Shown: positions 1 to 12,323, counted from the stretch's first letter. The stretch is 64,000 nucleotides of DNA from Heliocidaris erythrogramma (GCA_025617745.1 CM046853.1:10618974-10682973); one strand, 5' to 3'. Notes: generated from the sequence alone by a model not told the origin. Translations and numbers: made by a program.

Positions 1-385
1 ATCGGCCAATACAATTTTTGTCCACGAAGAAACTCGGGATCGCAAGCGCACATCGATCTTTACGATCGCGCACACAGAAAATCGGAACTTTTCCGTGTAC
101 GCCATAGAGACCGAATTTTTGAGGACAAAACTCTTTTGGGGAGATGTCGGCGCCCGCGGCGACCAGGAAATGTACACAATGACTCCGATAGCTCGTTTCG
201 CGAGAATCAACAGTAAATTACGGATTTGATTTTTGAAAATATCTTTTCCAACATTGGTGAGTTGAATTTATTGTATTTCTTGGATATTTTGGGGTCGGTT
301 TTTGAAAATTAAATGCCGATTTTGAGTGAATATTGGTGACTTTTGTGCAGTGGTGTTTTAAAAAGATGAGGTGTATGACTGCCTA

Positions 386-485
386 CATTATACACACGAA
401 GTATAGGAATGTAGCTATGAGTGAATATGACCACTATTCGTGGTGTGCATTATACACACGAAGTATAGGAATGTAGCTATGAGTG
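386..485. repeat. Pair of 38-bp direct repeats
   Basis: The same 38 bases, beginning CATTATACACACGAAG, occur at 386-423 and 448-485 with a 62-bp period. The copies look identical by eye, so the duplication appears recent. No function is evident. Confidence 0.85.
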
Positions 486-763
486 GTCTGGATCACAAAC
501 ACACGTAAAGATGAATAAGTGGGACAAGTGACAAATTTTACATTCGGAAGTTCTACCAATAAATCATGTTATAAATCCAATCTATGATATTTAATCATAT
601 TTGACTCATACATCACAAAGTGTACTTACCTTCCATTATATGCATTATATTTTCTGTCTCTTAATAACTAGACCTTATACAATTCAGATCATCTACGGCT
701 AGTTCCGTCACCATTGTGAAAATAAACAGCGTCCTCTATGCAACTGCGAAATGCAATGTACGT

Positions 764-832
764 ACCACGCCGCGCCGGCGCGGCCACACAGAACTAAGAC
801 GTTTTTAGGAGTTCTGTGGGCGCGGCGCGGCA
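764..832. repeat. GC-rich inverted repeat (hairpin)
   Basis: A GC-rich left arm running into CCACACAGAACT is mirrored by AGTTCTGTGGGCGCGGCGCG on the right around a short A/T loop. The GC content contrasts sharply with the AT-rich surroundings. It may be a small MITE core or hairpin; no target duplication was identified. Confidence 0.6.
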
Positions 833-1004
833 CACTTATACGTAATTCATCTGCTCGCAATGCATTCTTGTGAGTCGGAGCACAGTTAATAGGATAAAAA
901 ATTGATTAAAAAATTCATATAAAGTCGAGTTGTGAACAGATCCTCAACATTAATCAATCATATGCTAACCAATTCTATAAATAAAGGAAAGTCTTTTGGT
1001 ATAA

Positions 1005-2941
1005 TCAATAATGGCCTTAGTGACGATTTTCTGATTTGGAAATCCCATCCCGTAAATAGGCCCCTGCAAATACAAAATAGGCCTATGTAACATTTAGAAA
1101 TTGTAGGAATATTGATATCAATCATTTTAAGTCCGACATTAAAAATCAAAAATCGAATCTGTTGATGAGATAAACGAAGCTGTAAATAAATGGGAAGAAC
1201 TTTTTATTGAATGTTGTAGACATTGGCGGATCCAGGGGGGGCACTTCCGGCCCGTGCCCCCACCCCCCCCCCCCTTTTTTTGGAATGAAGACCATTTTTT
1301 TTTTTTTTTTTTTTTGTCAGGGAATTATGGAGGGAAACTGGGCCCCCATAATAACCCCCCTACTGAGCGGATTTTGAAGGTTTGGCGAAAAAAAAATTGT
1401 CTCCCCCCCCCCCCCCCCCCCCCCCCCCCGCCGAACGACTTTTCGAGAAGCTGGCGAGACCAAAAAAATACGGGTCTACCTTTTGACAAACTTTCATTTT
1501 TGTGCCCCCTCTTTTACTCAATCCTGGATCCGCCCCTGGTTGTAGATAAGCATAATATGCAATTTAAAACAAAACGTATAGAAAGCAAACATTCCCCTTG
1601 TTCATCTTTATATACGTTAATGAAATAGAGAGATATAAGATTAAAGAAATAGCTAAATTTAAGAAAGACGAAAGGTTATGGGTAGTGTATAGACGTCTGA
1701 ACATAAAGGCACTTCCAAAAATAGAAAAGAAAAAAAAAGAAATATTATTATGAAAAATTATGTCAAAACCAAAGTAGAAGTGAATCTTGGAAGGTCTTAA
1801 AATCCACTATTTCAAATGACAATGGTTTATCAACTATCCCGATATCCTCTGGTGACACTTTTACAACAGCGAACGCGTTTTAACTTACATTTTGCTGATG
1901 CTGCGAAATAATGATACATTTAGTCAGATATGTAATATTGACGGTATGTTTATTTGAAGTAAAATGCAAGGGAATGATATTTTGAAGGAAATTAACATGC
2001 TTAAGAACAAAAAGTCTGTTGGTGTTGACGGTATTTCAACATATATTTTAAAAACCTGTGCTAAAGAATTAGTTCCCTCAATAACGTATTTGATAAATAA
2101 ATCTATTGAGGATGGAATACCACACAAATGGAAAGTGCATAAAAAGGGTGATAAATCGAATCCTGACAATTACAGACCCATTTCACTTCTTCCATGTGTA
2201 TCCAAGCTACTTGAAAAAGTCATATAAAAGCAATTGTTATATTTCAATAAAAACCAAGTCTTAATAGCAGAACAATCCGGATTTAGACCAAAACACTCAA
2301 CTACAACAGCTCTGGACAGGGTGACTGGCTTCTTGCCATTAACAATAGAAAATACACTGGTGCAGTTTTTTTAGATTTACAAAAGGCTTTTGACATGGTT
2401 AATCACCAAATACTTTTATCTACGCTCTCACAACTTGGTATTACTGGTAAATCACTTGAATGTTTTTTAAGTTATTTATCTTGTCGGAAAATAAAAACGT
2501 ATTTGAATAATGTCTTTTCTGATGAATGTGCAATTTCAAATGGTGTACCCCAGGGGTCTATTTTGGGCCCGCTTTTATTTGTTATATTTATCAATGACAT
2601 TTATCATTTTCTTCAAAAAAATGTTCATTTCATTTATATACTGATGATACTGTCCTATATTTTTCTGACAAAGATCCAAATGTTGAAAGAATTCTAAAAA
2701 TTAATGATGAATTAAAAGATGGATGAGTATAAATAAATTGAAATTGAGTTGTAATAAAACCGTTGGTATGTTATTTGTTACACGACACATGTTGTCAAGG
2801 TATAATAATCTCGATTAACGAATTGGTGATACAAAAATTCAAAATGTAGATAGTGTTATTTACGGATTTTTATTGATAAGGAACTTAAATGGAATACTCA
2901 TTTTGAGCATATGTATTCAAAATTGGCATCCTGGAGCCGAC
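1005..2941 (+). mobile_element. Degenerate LINE (CR1/L2/Jockey-like), endonuclease end and RT
   Basis: A decayed non-LTR retrotransposon. Upstream of the hAT insertion, conceptual frames give an endonuclease-like terminus (about 1010-1035) and a linker up to about 1212. RT fragments then follow: GVDGISTYIL and NYRPISLLPCVSKLLE (1964-2227), LDLQKAFDMVNH and GVPQGSILGPLLF (2360-2600), a frameshifted YxDD-region equivalent near 2640, and ELKWNTHFEH near 2880-2915. Several frameshifts and stops separate these pieces, so it is not functional. A 318-bp hAT MITE splits the linker, and the 3' side is cut by the inverted-repeat element starting at 2942. The assignment rests on RT motifs only; the exact clade was not resolved. 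Confidence 0.8.
1221..1538. mobile_element. hAT-type MITE with 8-bp target duplication
   Basis: The left end CATTGGCGGATCCAGG and right end CCTGGATCCGCCCCTG are inverted copies of a CAGNGGCGGATCCAGG terminus. They are flanked by the 8-bp direct repeat GTTGTAGA at 1213-1220 and 1539-1546. An 8-bp duplication and CAG-GG ends are the hAT signature. The interior is only homopolymer-rich sequence (long C and T runs), with no transposase. The element lies inside the LINE coding region, so it is the younger insertion. Confidence 0.85.
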
Positions 2942-4233
2942 AATATAGGTTTTTGCGGTCAATTTCGGACTTTTTTCATTCAATTTGATATAAGAATCAT
3001 TCAAATTAGCGAAAAAAATCTGCACCGTAAAATGCATCATTCAACGTGGTATTTCGGTCATTCAAATTCGCACTTAGATCAAACAATTTATTTAACACTT
3101 TTCTCATTCAAAATAAAAAGTCAGTTGGGAGCATTCAAATTCGCCACCATGCCGGAAAGCGTCTCTGCCAGCATTCAAATTTGCACGTGGGCATTCGAAT
3201 TCGTAATAAGCCCATTCAATTTAGCATGTTTAAGGTATTTGGACTTTTGATTAATTTACTTTGAAATAAATTGTTTGTAATGCGTGGTTAGGCTTCCTTT
3301 TCATTACTCAGTTCCATTCCATAGGCCTTATAGCTTTCATAATCATGGACTTAAGCTCAATACCCCAACCCTCCCCAATGAAAAACACAGATACTTTTAT
3401 GAAAGAAATAATTTTCCTAAATAACTTTATTAGTTATTACACCCACTTACATAATTTAACGATATAACATTATGAAATAGATCTTCACTTGAAAATATGA
3501 ACAATAATTATTGTGTAAACTTGTTAGACCATAAATTAGGGAAAAGTAAGTCAATACTTTTTAATTTGTAAACAAATCTTTCGGCATATTACTCCCAGTG
3601 TTAAAGATCGTATGCTCGATCTGTAATGAAAAACACAAGTCAGAAAAAATTGGAACCAGCGGGATTCGAACCTGTCATCTACTGCTTGCCGGGCAGCGAC
3701 TTAACACTGGGAGTAATATGCCGAAAGATTTGTTTACAAATTAAAAATTCCTCCCCAGTCAAGCTTCTTCGTTTACTAAGTCAATACTGTTATTAAAAAA
3801 ATGCTAGAATATATGTAGATGAGATAGACATGAATTCATTAAAAGAAGCTTATATGAATGCAAGAATACATAAAAGCTCATATGCAATTCGAACCAATAT
3901 ATCAAAATTAATAAAGAATAACAACCAAATAAAATGTGTTCGACGTAAATTACGAATTCAAATGCGCAATGTGCGAAAAAGAATGCTCTGAAATAAATTT
4001 GAATGCTGGAATAACGGTATTGCACAATCGCATCACCTCCCGTTCTAAATTGAATGACGAATTCGAATGAAATTAGTCTAAATTGGATTGATTGTAGTAC
4101 CAATATGAATGCATGAAATATTAATTTGAATGCTTAAATGCTTGTACACGGCCAAATTCTTCTAAACTGAATGCACGTAGTATGAATTTGACTGATCGAT
4201 GAACTTACGAAATTGACCGCAAAAACCTATATT
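2942..4233. mobile_element. 1.3-kb inverted-repeat element packed with a short subterminal motif
   Basis: A perfect 26-bp inverted repeat (2942-2967 and 4208-4233; core GGTTTTTGCGGTCAATTTCG) bounds 1292 bp. In the left half the motif CATTCAAATT or a close variant occurs about nine times in forward orientation (roughly 2978-3225). In the right half it occurs about as often in reverse orientation as AATTTGAATG (3830-4190). This looks like a DNA transposon with clustered subterminal transposase-binding motifs. No transposase is recognisable and no target duplication was settled. A separate fold-back insert sits inside at 3559-3776. The superfamily is unknown to me. Confidence 0.7.
3559..3776 (-). 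mobile_element. Fold-back insert with 47-bp perfect arms and a tRNA-like B box
   Basis: The 12-bp direct repeat TAAGTCAATACT flanks the insert at 3547-3558 and 3777-3788. Within and touching it, two 47-base arms (3558-3604 and 3701-3747) are perfect reverse complements. Between the arms, the minus strand carries GGTTCGAATCCC, a near-consensus tRNA/pol III B box, next to an anticodon-arm-like stretch. It is probably a tRNA-derived SINE rearranged into a fold-back. It is not a functional tRNA, because the T and acceptor stems do not pair well. Confidence 0.7.
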
Positions 4234-5455
4234 AGATCTAATCAGTGCCTGGAGTATAGCTAAAGGAGGGGGGGGGAGGGAATCCATGTTTCATGTTTTC
4301 CTTTTTACTTATTTTCCTTTTCTCTTTCTTATCTAACCTAAGTCGTAATTTTACGGCAGAGAGCTAGTCTCCGTCCATGAATGCTCAGACAAACTACAGT
4401 GCGTCCTAGAAAAAAGTTAAGAGTCAGAAAAAGTCTCCCAAAAATATTTGAAGCAAAATTTCATCCCTGTGCATGGATAGCTTAAGATCTCGTCTATTAC
4501 ATGACACCTAAAGTTTGGGAGATAAAGTTTTACCCTCGAGTGAGCAAAGACCACTTTTATTGCAAAATCCAGACTTGACAAGAATTGGTGTTTCTTCTGG
4601 CTGGTATCAGCAAAGTTCAGAGTCACGAAAAGGCAATTATGTAGTCATATTTTGATCAATTATATACCATTTATGAAAAAAGAGGTTCTAATCTCTGTAT
4701 GTCCTTACGTATCTTCTCAATATTTTCATGCTTCATTGAGCAATTAATAGTAACTGCTTTATTGAGTGTTTTGAAATAATTAGTTTTGGCAAGGTTTTAA
4801 TTCAAGCTGGTTTTCTCCGTCAATCATAAAGTATTGATGTGATATGTCAGGACATCCTGAGAACAAAGCCCATTCTTCTGTTGTCATCTGATAGTAGAGA
4901 CCCTTAGCTATCCATAAGTCTATAAAGCTTTCATGAACATATTTTGAAATGTTCCTTTCCCAACTGTCAACTTTTTACGGTTCTCAAATTTTGCCACATA
5001 TTTTGGTGTCATTTGATAGAAGGAAACCCTTTATCTATCCACAGGTATGAACATTTCCTACAAATATTTTTACATTTATTTTGAGAGTAACTTTTTAGAA
5101 GGGACGCACTGTATAGACTTGTTTTGAACAATATAGATTTGTTTTGACTAGAACACCACGCTCTAGTCATATAAACTACGTCATAATACATAAAAGTATG
5201 TCTAGCATAACTCATAATTCTGTTTTCAATATCAGGTGCTTTACCTGTTAGTCATCTTTATTAACCACTGGCACTGAAGAAAGAAATTATGACGTCCATG
5301 TTTTTGTCGAAGAGATGAAAAACAACAGAAACAAAAATATAAAAAAACATGAAGGACTTTACTTAAAAGAGGGAGATCTAGAAGAAAAATAGTAAACCAG
5401 GGAAGTGGATATAATGAAAAAGAAAGGAAATACATGACAGAACAAGAGTCGAAAG
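4234..5455. other. Non-coding stretch, nothing recognised
   Basis: Only short open frames without familiar motifs. There is a G-rich run near 4266-4279. No gene, RNA or element boundary could be supported. Confidence 0.45.
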
Positions 5456-5636
5456 CAGCGGCGTATCCAGGATTCCCAATAGGCGCCAGGAATTATTGAT
5501 CGCCGTCATGTGGGAGAAATTTTTGCTTCTGAAGAAGGGCTGAGATGCAAAATAGTGCTATATAGTGCTATATTTTTTTTACGACGGCCAATAGGGGGGG
5601 GGCGCGCCTGTTGCGCCCCCCCTGGATACGCCACTG
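5456..5636. mobile_element. Short hAT-like MITE
   Basis: Inverted ends CAGCGGCGTATCCAGG and CCTGGATACGCCACTG resemble the ends of the hAT MITE at 1221-1538. The flanks share GAAAG (5451-5455 and 5637-5641), but a full 8-bp duplication is not seen. The assignment is therefore by terminus only. Confidence 0.6.
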
Positions 5637-8600
5637 GAAAGGACGTGGAAATAATCATTATCATAGGCCTTCTACTGAAGGTCAGTATGCTTATAATTAT
5701 TGGGGATCAAGATAATGTCCCTCTTTACTTCTCTTTGATTTATGTTGGTGATGGGGGAATTGGCGAGTATTCATGACAGAGGTTAATTCATTCATGATAC
5801 AGTAACATAATACAGCCAATCATAACTATTTGATCAAACTTCTGCACCTTCAAAAAAGTTAGATACATCTATATATATTTCCTGACAACGCTGATAGTAG
5901 TTACGGACAAAAAGCTTTGTTGGCAGTCAAACTAAAACCGATTTGACCCGTATAGTTGGCGCAACACTTTATGGAAATATCATACATGCACATTTCAGGA
6001 TACATTTAAATGAAGGAATATTTATGTATATATGAGTTTTTGAATTGTATCGGTTTACTGCAATAAAAAGAACATGCAGCTGAAATTGTTAAATTTACTG
6101 AGTCAAACAAAATAAAAATACATAGAAAAGCGATCAACATAAATATGACTATAGAACATTCAACCATTAAACTTAAGTAGTACAAATAAAACTGAGTTAT
6201 ACTTTTTTGTGAACTTAAATGAAAATGTCAAATTAACTAAGATGACATCTTAAACTATTCAGTGCCTATAGGGTCAGATAAAGTTTCCCATTGTTTCAAC
6301 AAAAAGATCGTGTCCAGATAAAAATGATGGTGATGATAGCGATGATGATGATGCTGATAATGACGATAATGACATGGGTGGATACACGATTTTCCGATTA
6401 AGGAGGGGGGCAGTAATACTATCATTTTTAAAGTTTACTGTTGCATTCCTCATAACGGTTGTAAACAATGGTGGGGTGAGGGCGGCAAATTAGGCGGCTA
6501 CAGGGACTTTAGACTGCATAATAATATACACCAGCCTGTGGGAGGGCTACCCCTCCACTGTGAGTAAATTTGGTCTCCCAATGCCCCTTTGATGCTACGC
6601 CACGATCATCACATCAGAAACAATGTATATGAGGAAACTCCAATGTTTAAATACTGTGTATTGGTGCACTAGACAAAACCTTTTCAATAGGCGTCTGCAG
6701 CCAGGGGCGGTGATCCGGTGGGACGGGGGGCATATCCCACCTGAAAATTTTGTGGGGGGATCGTATTCCCCGGATATTTTGAAAACTGGAAAAGAAGTAA
6801 AAGGTGCAACACCCTGTTTAGGTTCCACAGTGCCTTGAAATGCTGACTTTCACTATTCTAAATGGGAAATTTTCTTACTCGGTCGCTATGCTCCCTCACA
6901 TACTTACTGTTTTATTGAACTGTAAATATTGCAGAATATCTCTCAACCGTATTATTTAGGCAGAGATTTCGCCTTTGTGTTTTACATTAGACAATGTAAA
7001 CTCCCTAAAGGACATTGCAGGGTCAGCAATGCAAGGGGAAGGGCGACGCCTCTGCCTTGAATTATTCAAGGGGTCCCCCCCCCCCCCAATTAGAAATACC
7101 CGAATATTTGTGTAAATTAGTGATCTAACGCTTGTAATTTCCTGTGTTAGCCACCAAAATGCAAAATGCAAAATCTTCTCTCTTGGTTTTTTTGGGGGGG
7201 CGTCATCCCCCCCCCCCCCGGTCTCTAGTCGCGTCCCCAGTGACAAGAAATCGCCGCCACTGTCTGCAACCGTGGTTATATAGGCCAAAACTCGGTAAAA
7301 ATAACAGTTAAATACAAACTAAAACTAAAAGGGGAAATTTTGTCCAACAAAACGCAATGAAGCACTTGACAATGCCTATGGGTGTTGCGGTCCGGATGTG
7401 ACAAATCTCTGTACTCAAGTCCATTATTATAAGAGGAACTGAGCCCGGGATGATCGTAGGTTCAATACCGGAAGCAATCTACCTTTGAAATGATTTCAGT
7501 TTAGTTTCCCCCGATACCAAAACATTTATTATCTATCACGAGCAGGTTAATCATATAATAGCCTATTCTGTGACTGACGTAGGGAAAAAAGGACACTCAT
7601 TACACAAATTGTGGAAATGCAACTGATTGGGAAGTCAGAATATTCGGAGAACCCCGTATATCTTGCCAATTGAGGAATTGGAAGAGGATGTTGATTGATT
7701 GTGCTTGGAGACGACTGCTTGGAAACTGCTCGGAAGATCACAATCACGACTACGTCGGCTTAGCAGAAGAGGAAGTCAAAGTCGAGTACTTAACTTAATT
7801 TTTCTGCTCTAATACGTTAATTCATGCTGAGAGAGTAGAGAGAGAGGCAAGATTTGACTTTTGAGCGTCTATGTTGCAATCACGTACAAAGTCTGGAACT
7901 CAGGATTTAAAGAGAAATAGGCACTTGACAGCTCCATTATCTGTACCTGGTGAATTTTAATGAAACATTGGTAAGCATATTATCTATATCAAACTATGAT
8001 TGGGTTTCCTTGTAAGGATGAAAAGAAGGCTATAAATTGTACATATGGTATACATGCAAAGGTAAATGAAAGGGGTTCAGTTACAAACATTGAACGGGTG
8101 TGAATTTAATAATGCAACATGATATCACGTGTTTCTTATTGTGATGATGCTGTGACCTTTTAACTTATAGAAATTGATACAATGAGGTTCCTTGGTCCAG
8201 TGTAGTATTTCCTCACAAAGAAATAGATACCATAGTTACTATCGTTTTAGCGTGTTTATTGTCATGAATCATACAACAATTTCACAAAGCGAATTGAACG
8301 ACATGAAATATTGTAAAAGGAAGTTTGTATTTTAGATTTTTATCACATCTGTGATTAATTGACTCGTGTCGTGACATGCATTAGGCAAAAGTATTGTTTG
8401 TTGTTTGAATTATGCCATACTAGTATAGAAGTTATTGTGTATTACAATTGCTCATATTTTATACAGCTTGGTCAAATATTTGTTATTTGCTCTGACATCC
8501 TCAGGGGCAAAGTGGCTCCGTGGATACTGCAGAAACCATGGAATCCTGATTTTTTTAGGTTCGAAATATCAATCAAAGATCAGTTTTGAAAAATGAGAAC

Positions 8601-8900
8601 ATGGACCAAAAAGAAGCAATTGGTGTCGAACCAATACCCGAGGTATAGGCCTAATACCTATAGGGTTAAGATTAGGGCTGGGCTAGGGATAGTTTTTCTG
8701 CAATAATCAATGATGACCCAAAAATATGATTTCTGCTCCAAAAAAATAGTAGACCTGATATGGATGATTTCTTCCAATAATTAAATTCTGTTTTCAAGAG
8801 GATCACCATCTAACATCAATTTCTTTACCTCATATCAAAATTAAATCTTAATGTTTGAAATTATTATTGAATTTCTTATATCTCCCCTCTTCTCCCCCTC

Positions 8901-8931
<31 letters not shown>

Positions 8932-10446
8932 CCTTCTATTATATTATATTTTATCGTGTTATTATAATTCTCTTTCCAGTCTCTATATTTTCTGTCTATA
9001 TTTCATCTGTCTATTTACATATTTCTTATTTAATGTTCAATGCTCAATCGTACATCGGTTTACCGTGACTGTTCTATATGAGTCAAAACCCATAAGCAAA
9101 ACGTGATTACGAAAAAAGTTCACTCTTTTATTGAGCCTCTCCCAACATAATTTTCTGCAATGCAGCTGATTTATTATTATTTTAGAAGAATTTATATATC
9201 TTGTTGGCTCTTGATCTATAAAATATTTCATTTGTAATGAAAAAACGTGTAAGTAACGAATGTAATAATCGACATTTAATTTGTAAAAAGTCGTACAATA
9301 TTCTAATGATGAAGTTAGTAATTAAAAAAATAATGTTGTTGTCTGCCAAAGCCATCATTACGCCCATACGTCACTGAGTATGAAGGACGAGCGTTTCGGA
9401 CTATAAAGAGATAATATCCTGTCTGGTTATGAGACCTTGTCATTTTGCCTGATCTGTCTAACTGCTAAAAAGGGATGGTTATCTTCATAATGCAAAAACA
9501 GAAGCTTATAAACGGAGGCATATACTGGAATTATGTAGCTTGTCTAATAACTGAAATTGCCCAGCCGCCATGCTTTAGAACCAGAGGCGGCGGAATAAAT
9601 GGTTCGTAGTGAGGATGTAATGATTTAAATGAAATAGAGAGGTATTGGTATTTTCATTGCTTTGGGAAATTCCTCGACGTCTGCATTTTAATCTATTCAT
9701 TGAAGTTCACTCTTCTCTTATGGGAAAGAAGAAAAAACTATGAACAGTTGCTACTACATGCTTACTACTTATTATCTTTTCAGTTCCCTGTAGGGCTGAC
9801 AAAAGACAATAAAATAATTTTGATTATCATCGTCATTGTCATACGTTAAGAAAATATTAGTGATAAATAGAATAAACGCTTTATGACAATAGTAAGCAAG
9901 ACAAATACACAAAATAATGAGAACAACACATGGGCATCCTGTCTCAGTAACACTATCCCTTAGCTTTACCGATTACGCGATTGTTAACTTCTTAATCATT
10001 CCAAATCCCATTCTGATTCCGAATGTCGATTAGAATCATCCATTTTCGGGACAACAGATTGTTGATTAAGTCCAGTAGTAATATGTCAGCACTGTTGACA
10101 TATCCAGTCACCGAGACATCGCAACCACAGGAAAATGATTTGAATGTATTCATAGGAATATTTTTTACGGTTTTCATATTTGAGATATCGTAGCTATATC
10201 GAATATTCTAAATATATTTTTAATTTCCTATTCATAATTTTCTTTTACAAAGTACAGTTTGATAGTTCAAAATGAGATAGTGTTTGCTTATACTTTCCAG
10301 GTCGTTTATACTTGCTTTTTGAAAACTCAGATAAAATAATCAATGAAAGTCTATAAATCAGTCACAATATAACAACAATAATTGTGCAAAAAGAAGCAAT
10401 GCATTGGCATTAGACATTATTAAAGGTATAATACCACGCATCTGTC
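5637..10446. other. Long intergenic stretch with decayed repeat pieces
   Basis: No credible exon was found. Fragments with C/G runs near 6700-6760 and 7070-7262 resemble ends of hAT-like MITEs; for example CGCCGCCACTG ends near 7262. A CT dinucleotide run lies at about 8903-8931. The remainder is AT-rich sequence without recognisable features. Confidence 0.45.
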
Positions 10447-10524
10447 ATGTCCGTTCGTGTTGCTTTTGCTATTGTTAATAAATATATATTTTCCATTCTC
10501 TATACAGCTTTGGCGTTTCACACA

Positions 10525-12323
10525 ATGGAACTGAGGAAATTTTCCTGGCTTTTAGTTGCTATATTTGCCTTCATAGCCATCCTCCGGGTGAGTGCCGATG
10601 ATGACGAGGAGGAAGATGATGATGAGGAAGGTCGACACCATCACGTGGGGCACAGGATAACTCGACCACCGGTATCTTCATCTGGAAGAGAAGATGGAGT
10701 AGGAGGAGCTACTGAAATAGGTCACCATGGTCACGGAGGGAGGAAGCCCGGGAGGAAGCCCGGTAGGGGGAATAACGACGATGGAGATGATGAAGGAGAA
10801 GAGAGCGAGGAAGATGATGAAGATGAGTCTGAAGGGGGCAAAGACCACTCAGGCGAAGGAGGTGGTGGAACAGGGACTGGAGGAGGAACCGGAGGAGGTG
10901 GTGGTGGTGGTGGTGGAGGAGGAGGAGGGGGAGGAAATGGGGGCACCGGAGGAGAAAGCGGTGGTGGTGGTGGTGGTGGTAATGCAGGTGGAGGAGGAAC
11001 AGGAGGTACCGTTGGTGGGGGAGGTGGTGGGGTAGGACCAGATGGAGGAACAGGAGGCAGTGGAAATGGTGGAGGAGGTGGGGGAACTGGCGGATCTGGA
11101 GGAGGAGCAGGAGCCGGAGGAGGCAGTGGCGCGGGAAGTGGAGAAGCAGGTGGAAATGGTGGAGGAACAGGACCAGGGGAAGGGGGTGCAGGAGGGGCAG
11201 GAGGAGAGGGAGGAGGAGGAGGCGGCGGCACAGCTGACAGCGGCACTGGTGGAGGAGTTGGTGGCGAAGGAGGAGGTGGAGGTGGAAGTGGAGGCGGAGG
11301 CACTGGTGGAACTGGAGGTGGGGGAGATGGTGCTGGTGGAAGTAGCGGTGGTGGAGGTGCCGGTGCTGGTGGTGGAAGTGGTGGTGGTACTGGTACAGCA
11401 GGAGGATCAGGAGGGGGACAAGGTGGATCTGATGGTACAGGACCTGGCACATCAGGTAAATTGTGAATCTTTGAAATTCGATCCAAACCATAATTTAAAA
11501 CAAAGAATAGAATAATGCATGAATTGAACCGAGTGCTTGTTTATCTTTATGCACTTTATGCACGTTTTAAATTATGGGTTGAATCGAAATAACGATGAGA
11601 CTGTCATTTTCACACTATTGCTCTAAATCAATTATTTGCGAGCTATGACTCCACATCCGTCGTATCATGTCTTACTTTACACTGACCGACTCCAAGGAGG
11701 GATGTGGGAGGCACAACCGGGTCTTGCAGTCACACAAATATATTTTGTTTTTGCTTGTTAGAATTTTGTTCGTATTGTGTCCCCCTCCCTCCCCCCCCCC
11801 CCCTTTGTTATTAGGAATCTTGTTACTATCACATAATTTTATCCAATTCAAAGCAGATCCAGGAACCACTGCTGGCCAGTCATCCGGAGGCCCATGGATA
11901 ACTACACCACCGATATCACATATCCCGAGGTCGACTACCGTACCGACAATAACGCCTTCGCCTACGGCACCTTTCTGTCCGTCATCATGCCCTGTCGTTC
12001 TCGACTTCGTATGTGGGTCTGATGGCCAGACCTATGCCAACGAGTGCGTGCTTAGTGTTGTCCGATGTACAACGGGCGACACCACACTCGAAGTCATGTA
12101 CAGAGGCGAATGCCAAGTCCAGCCACTGACCTTCTCGAATCCATTTCAGTCCTGGGGGAGCAGGGAGACTGGTCTACCACAGGATGAAATTCCTTTACCA
12201 TTGTCGGCACCGTCAGCGTCGTCTAAAATGAAACCGATCTTGAATATTAAGGATGCATTAAGGTATTGGAGAGACATGAGGAGAACAACTAGGTCGAGCT
12301 TTCAAGAAAATTCAACTCGCTGA
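10525..12323 (+). CDS. Secreted acidic, glycine-rich protein with a C-terminal Kazal domain
   Basis: Two exons, 10525-11455 and 11857-12323, join in phase 1 (donor CAG|GTAAAT, acceptor CAAAGCAG|AT) to give 465 aa. The ATG at 10525 is chosen because it starts a clean signal peptide (KFSWLLVAIFAFIAILRVSA) followed at once by DDDEEEDDDEEG. An in-frame ATG at 10447 would only add a second hydrophobic stretch. In order: the acidic run; RHHHVGHR; a basic RKPGRKPGR; a second Asp/Glu/Ser segment; about 190 residues of mostly Gly with Thr, Ser and Ala; a Thr/Pro linker; then a Kazal domain at about 351-396 with six Cys and the core CGSDGQTYANEC. AATAAA lies just after the stop (about 12328). Kazal domains usually inhibit serine proteases or act as extracellular modules. 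The composition suggests an extracellular-matrix, mineral- or metal-binding protein; that role is inference. No family name is recognised. Confidence 0.8.

Larger units (their letters stand above)
1..1004. other. Non-coding stretch with two small repeats
   Basis: No exon with recognisable homology or a long open frame is visible. The only structure found is the pair of 38-bp direct repeats at 386-485 and the GC-rich hairpin at 764-832, listed separately. Confidence 0.5.

Noticed and set aside
1254-1628. Open frame with Pro and Phe runs
   Set aside because: It is made by C and T homopolymers inside a hAT MITE, continuing into LINE sequence.
3640-3720. Possible tRNA gene on the minus strand (B box GGTTCGAATCC)
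   Set aside because: The acceptor and T stems do not pair properly and the sequence sits inside a fold-back insert with target duplications, so it is SINE-derived.
10709-11491. Long Pro/Leu/His-rich open frames on the minus strand and Glu/Val-rich frames on the plus strand
   Set aside because: They are shadows of the GGN-rich tract of the Gly-rich/Kazal gene, with no splice context, signal peptide or known domain.
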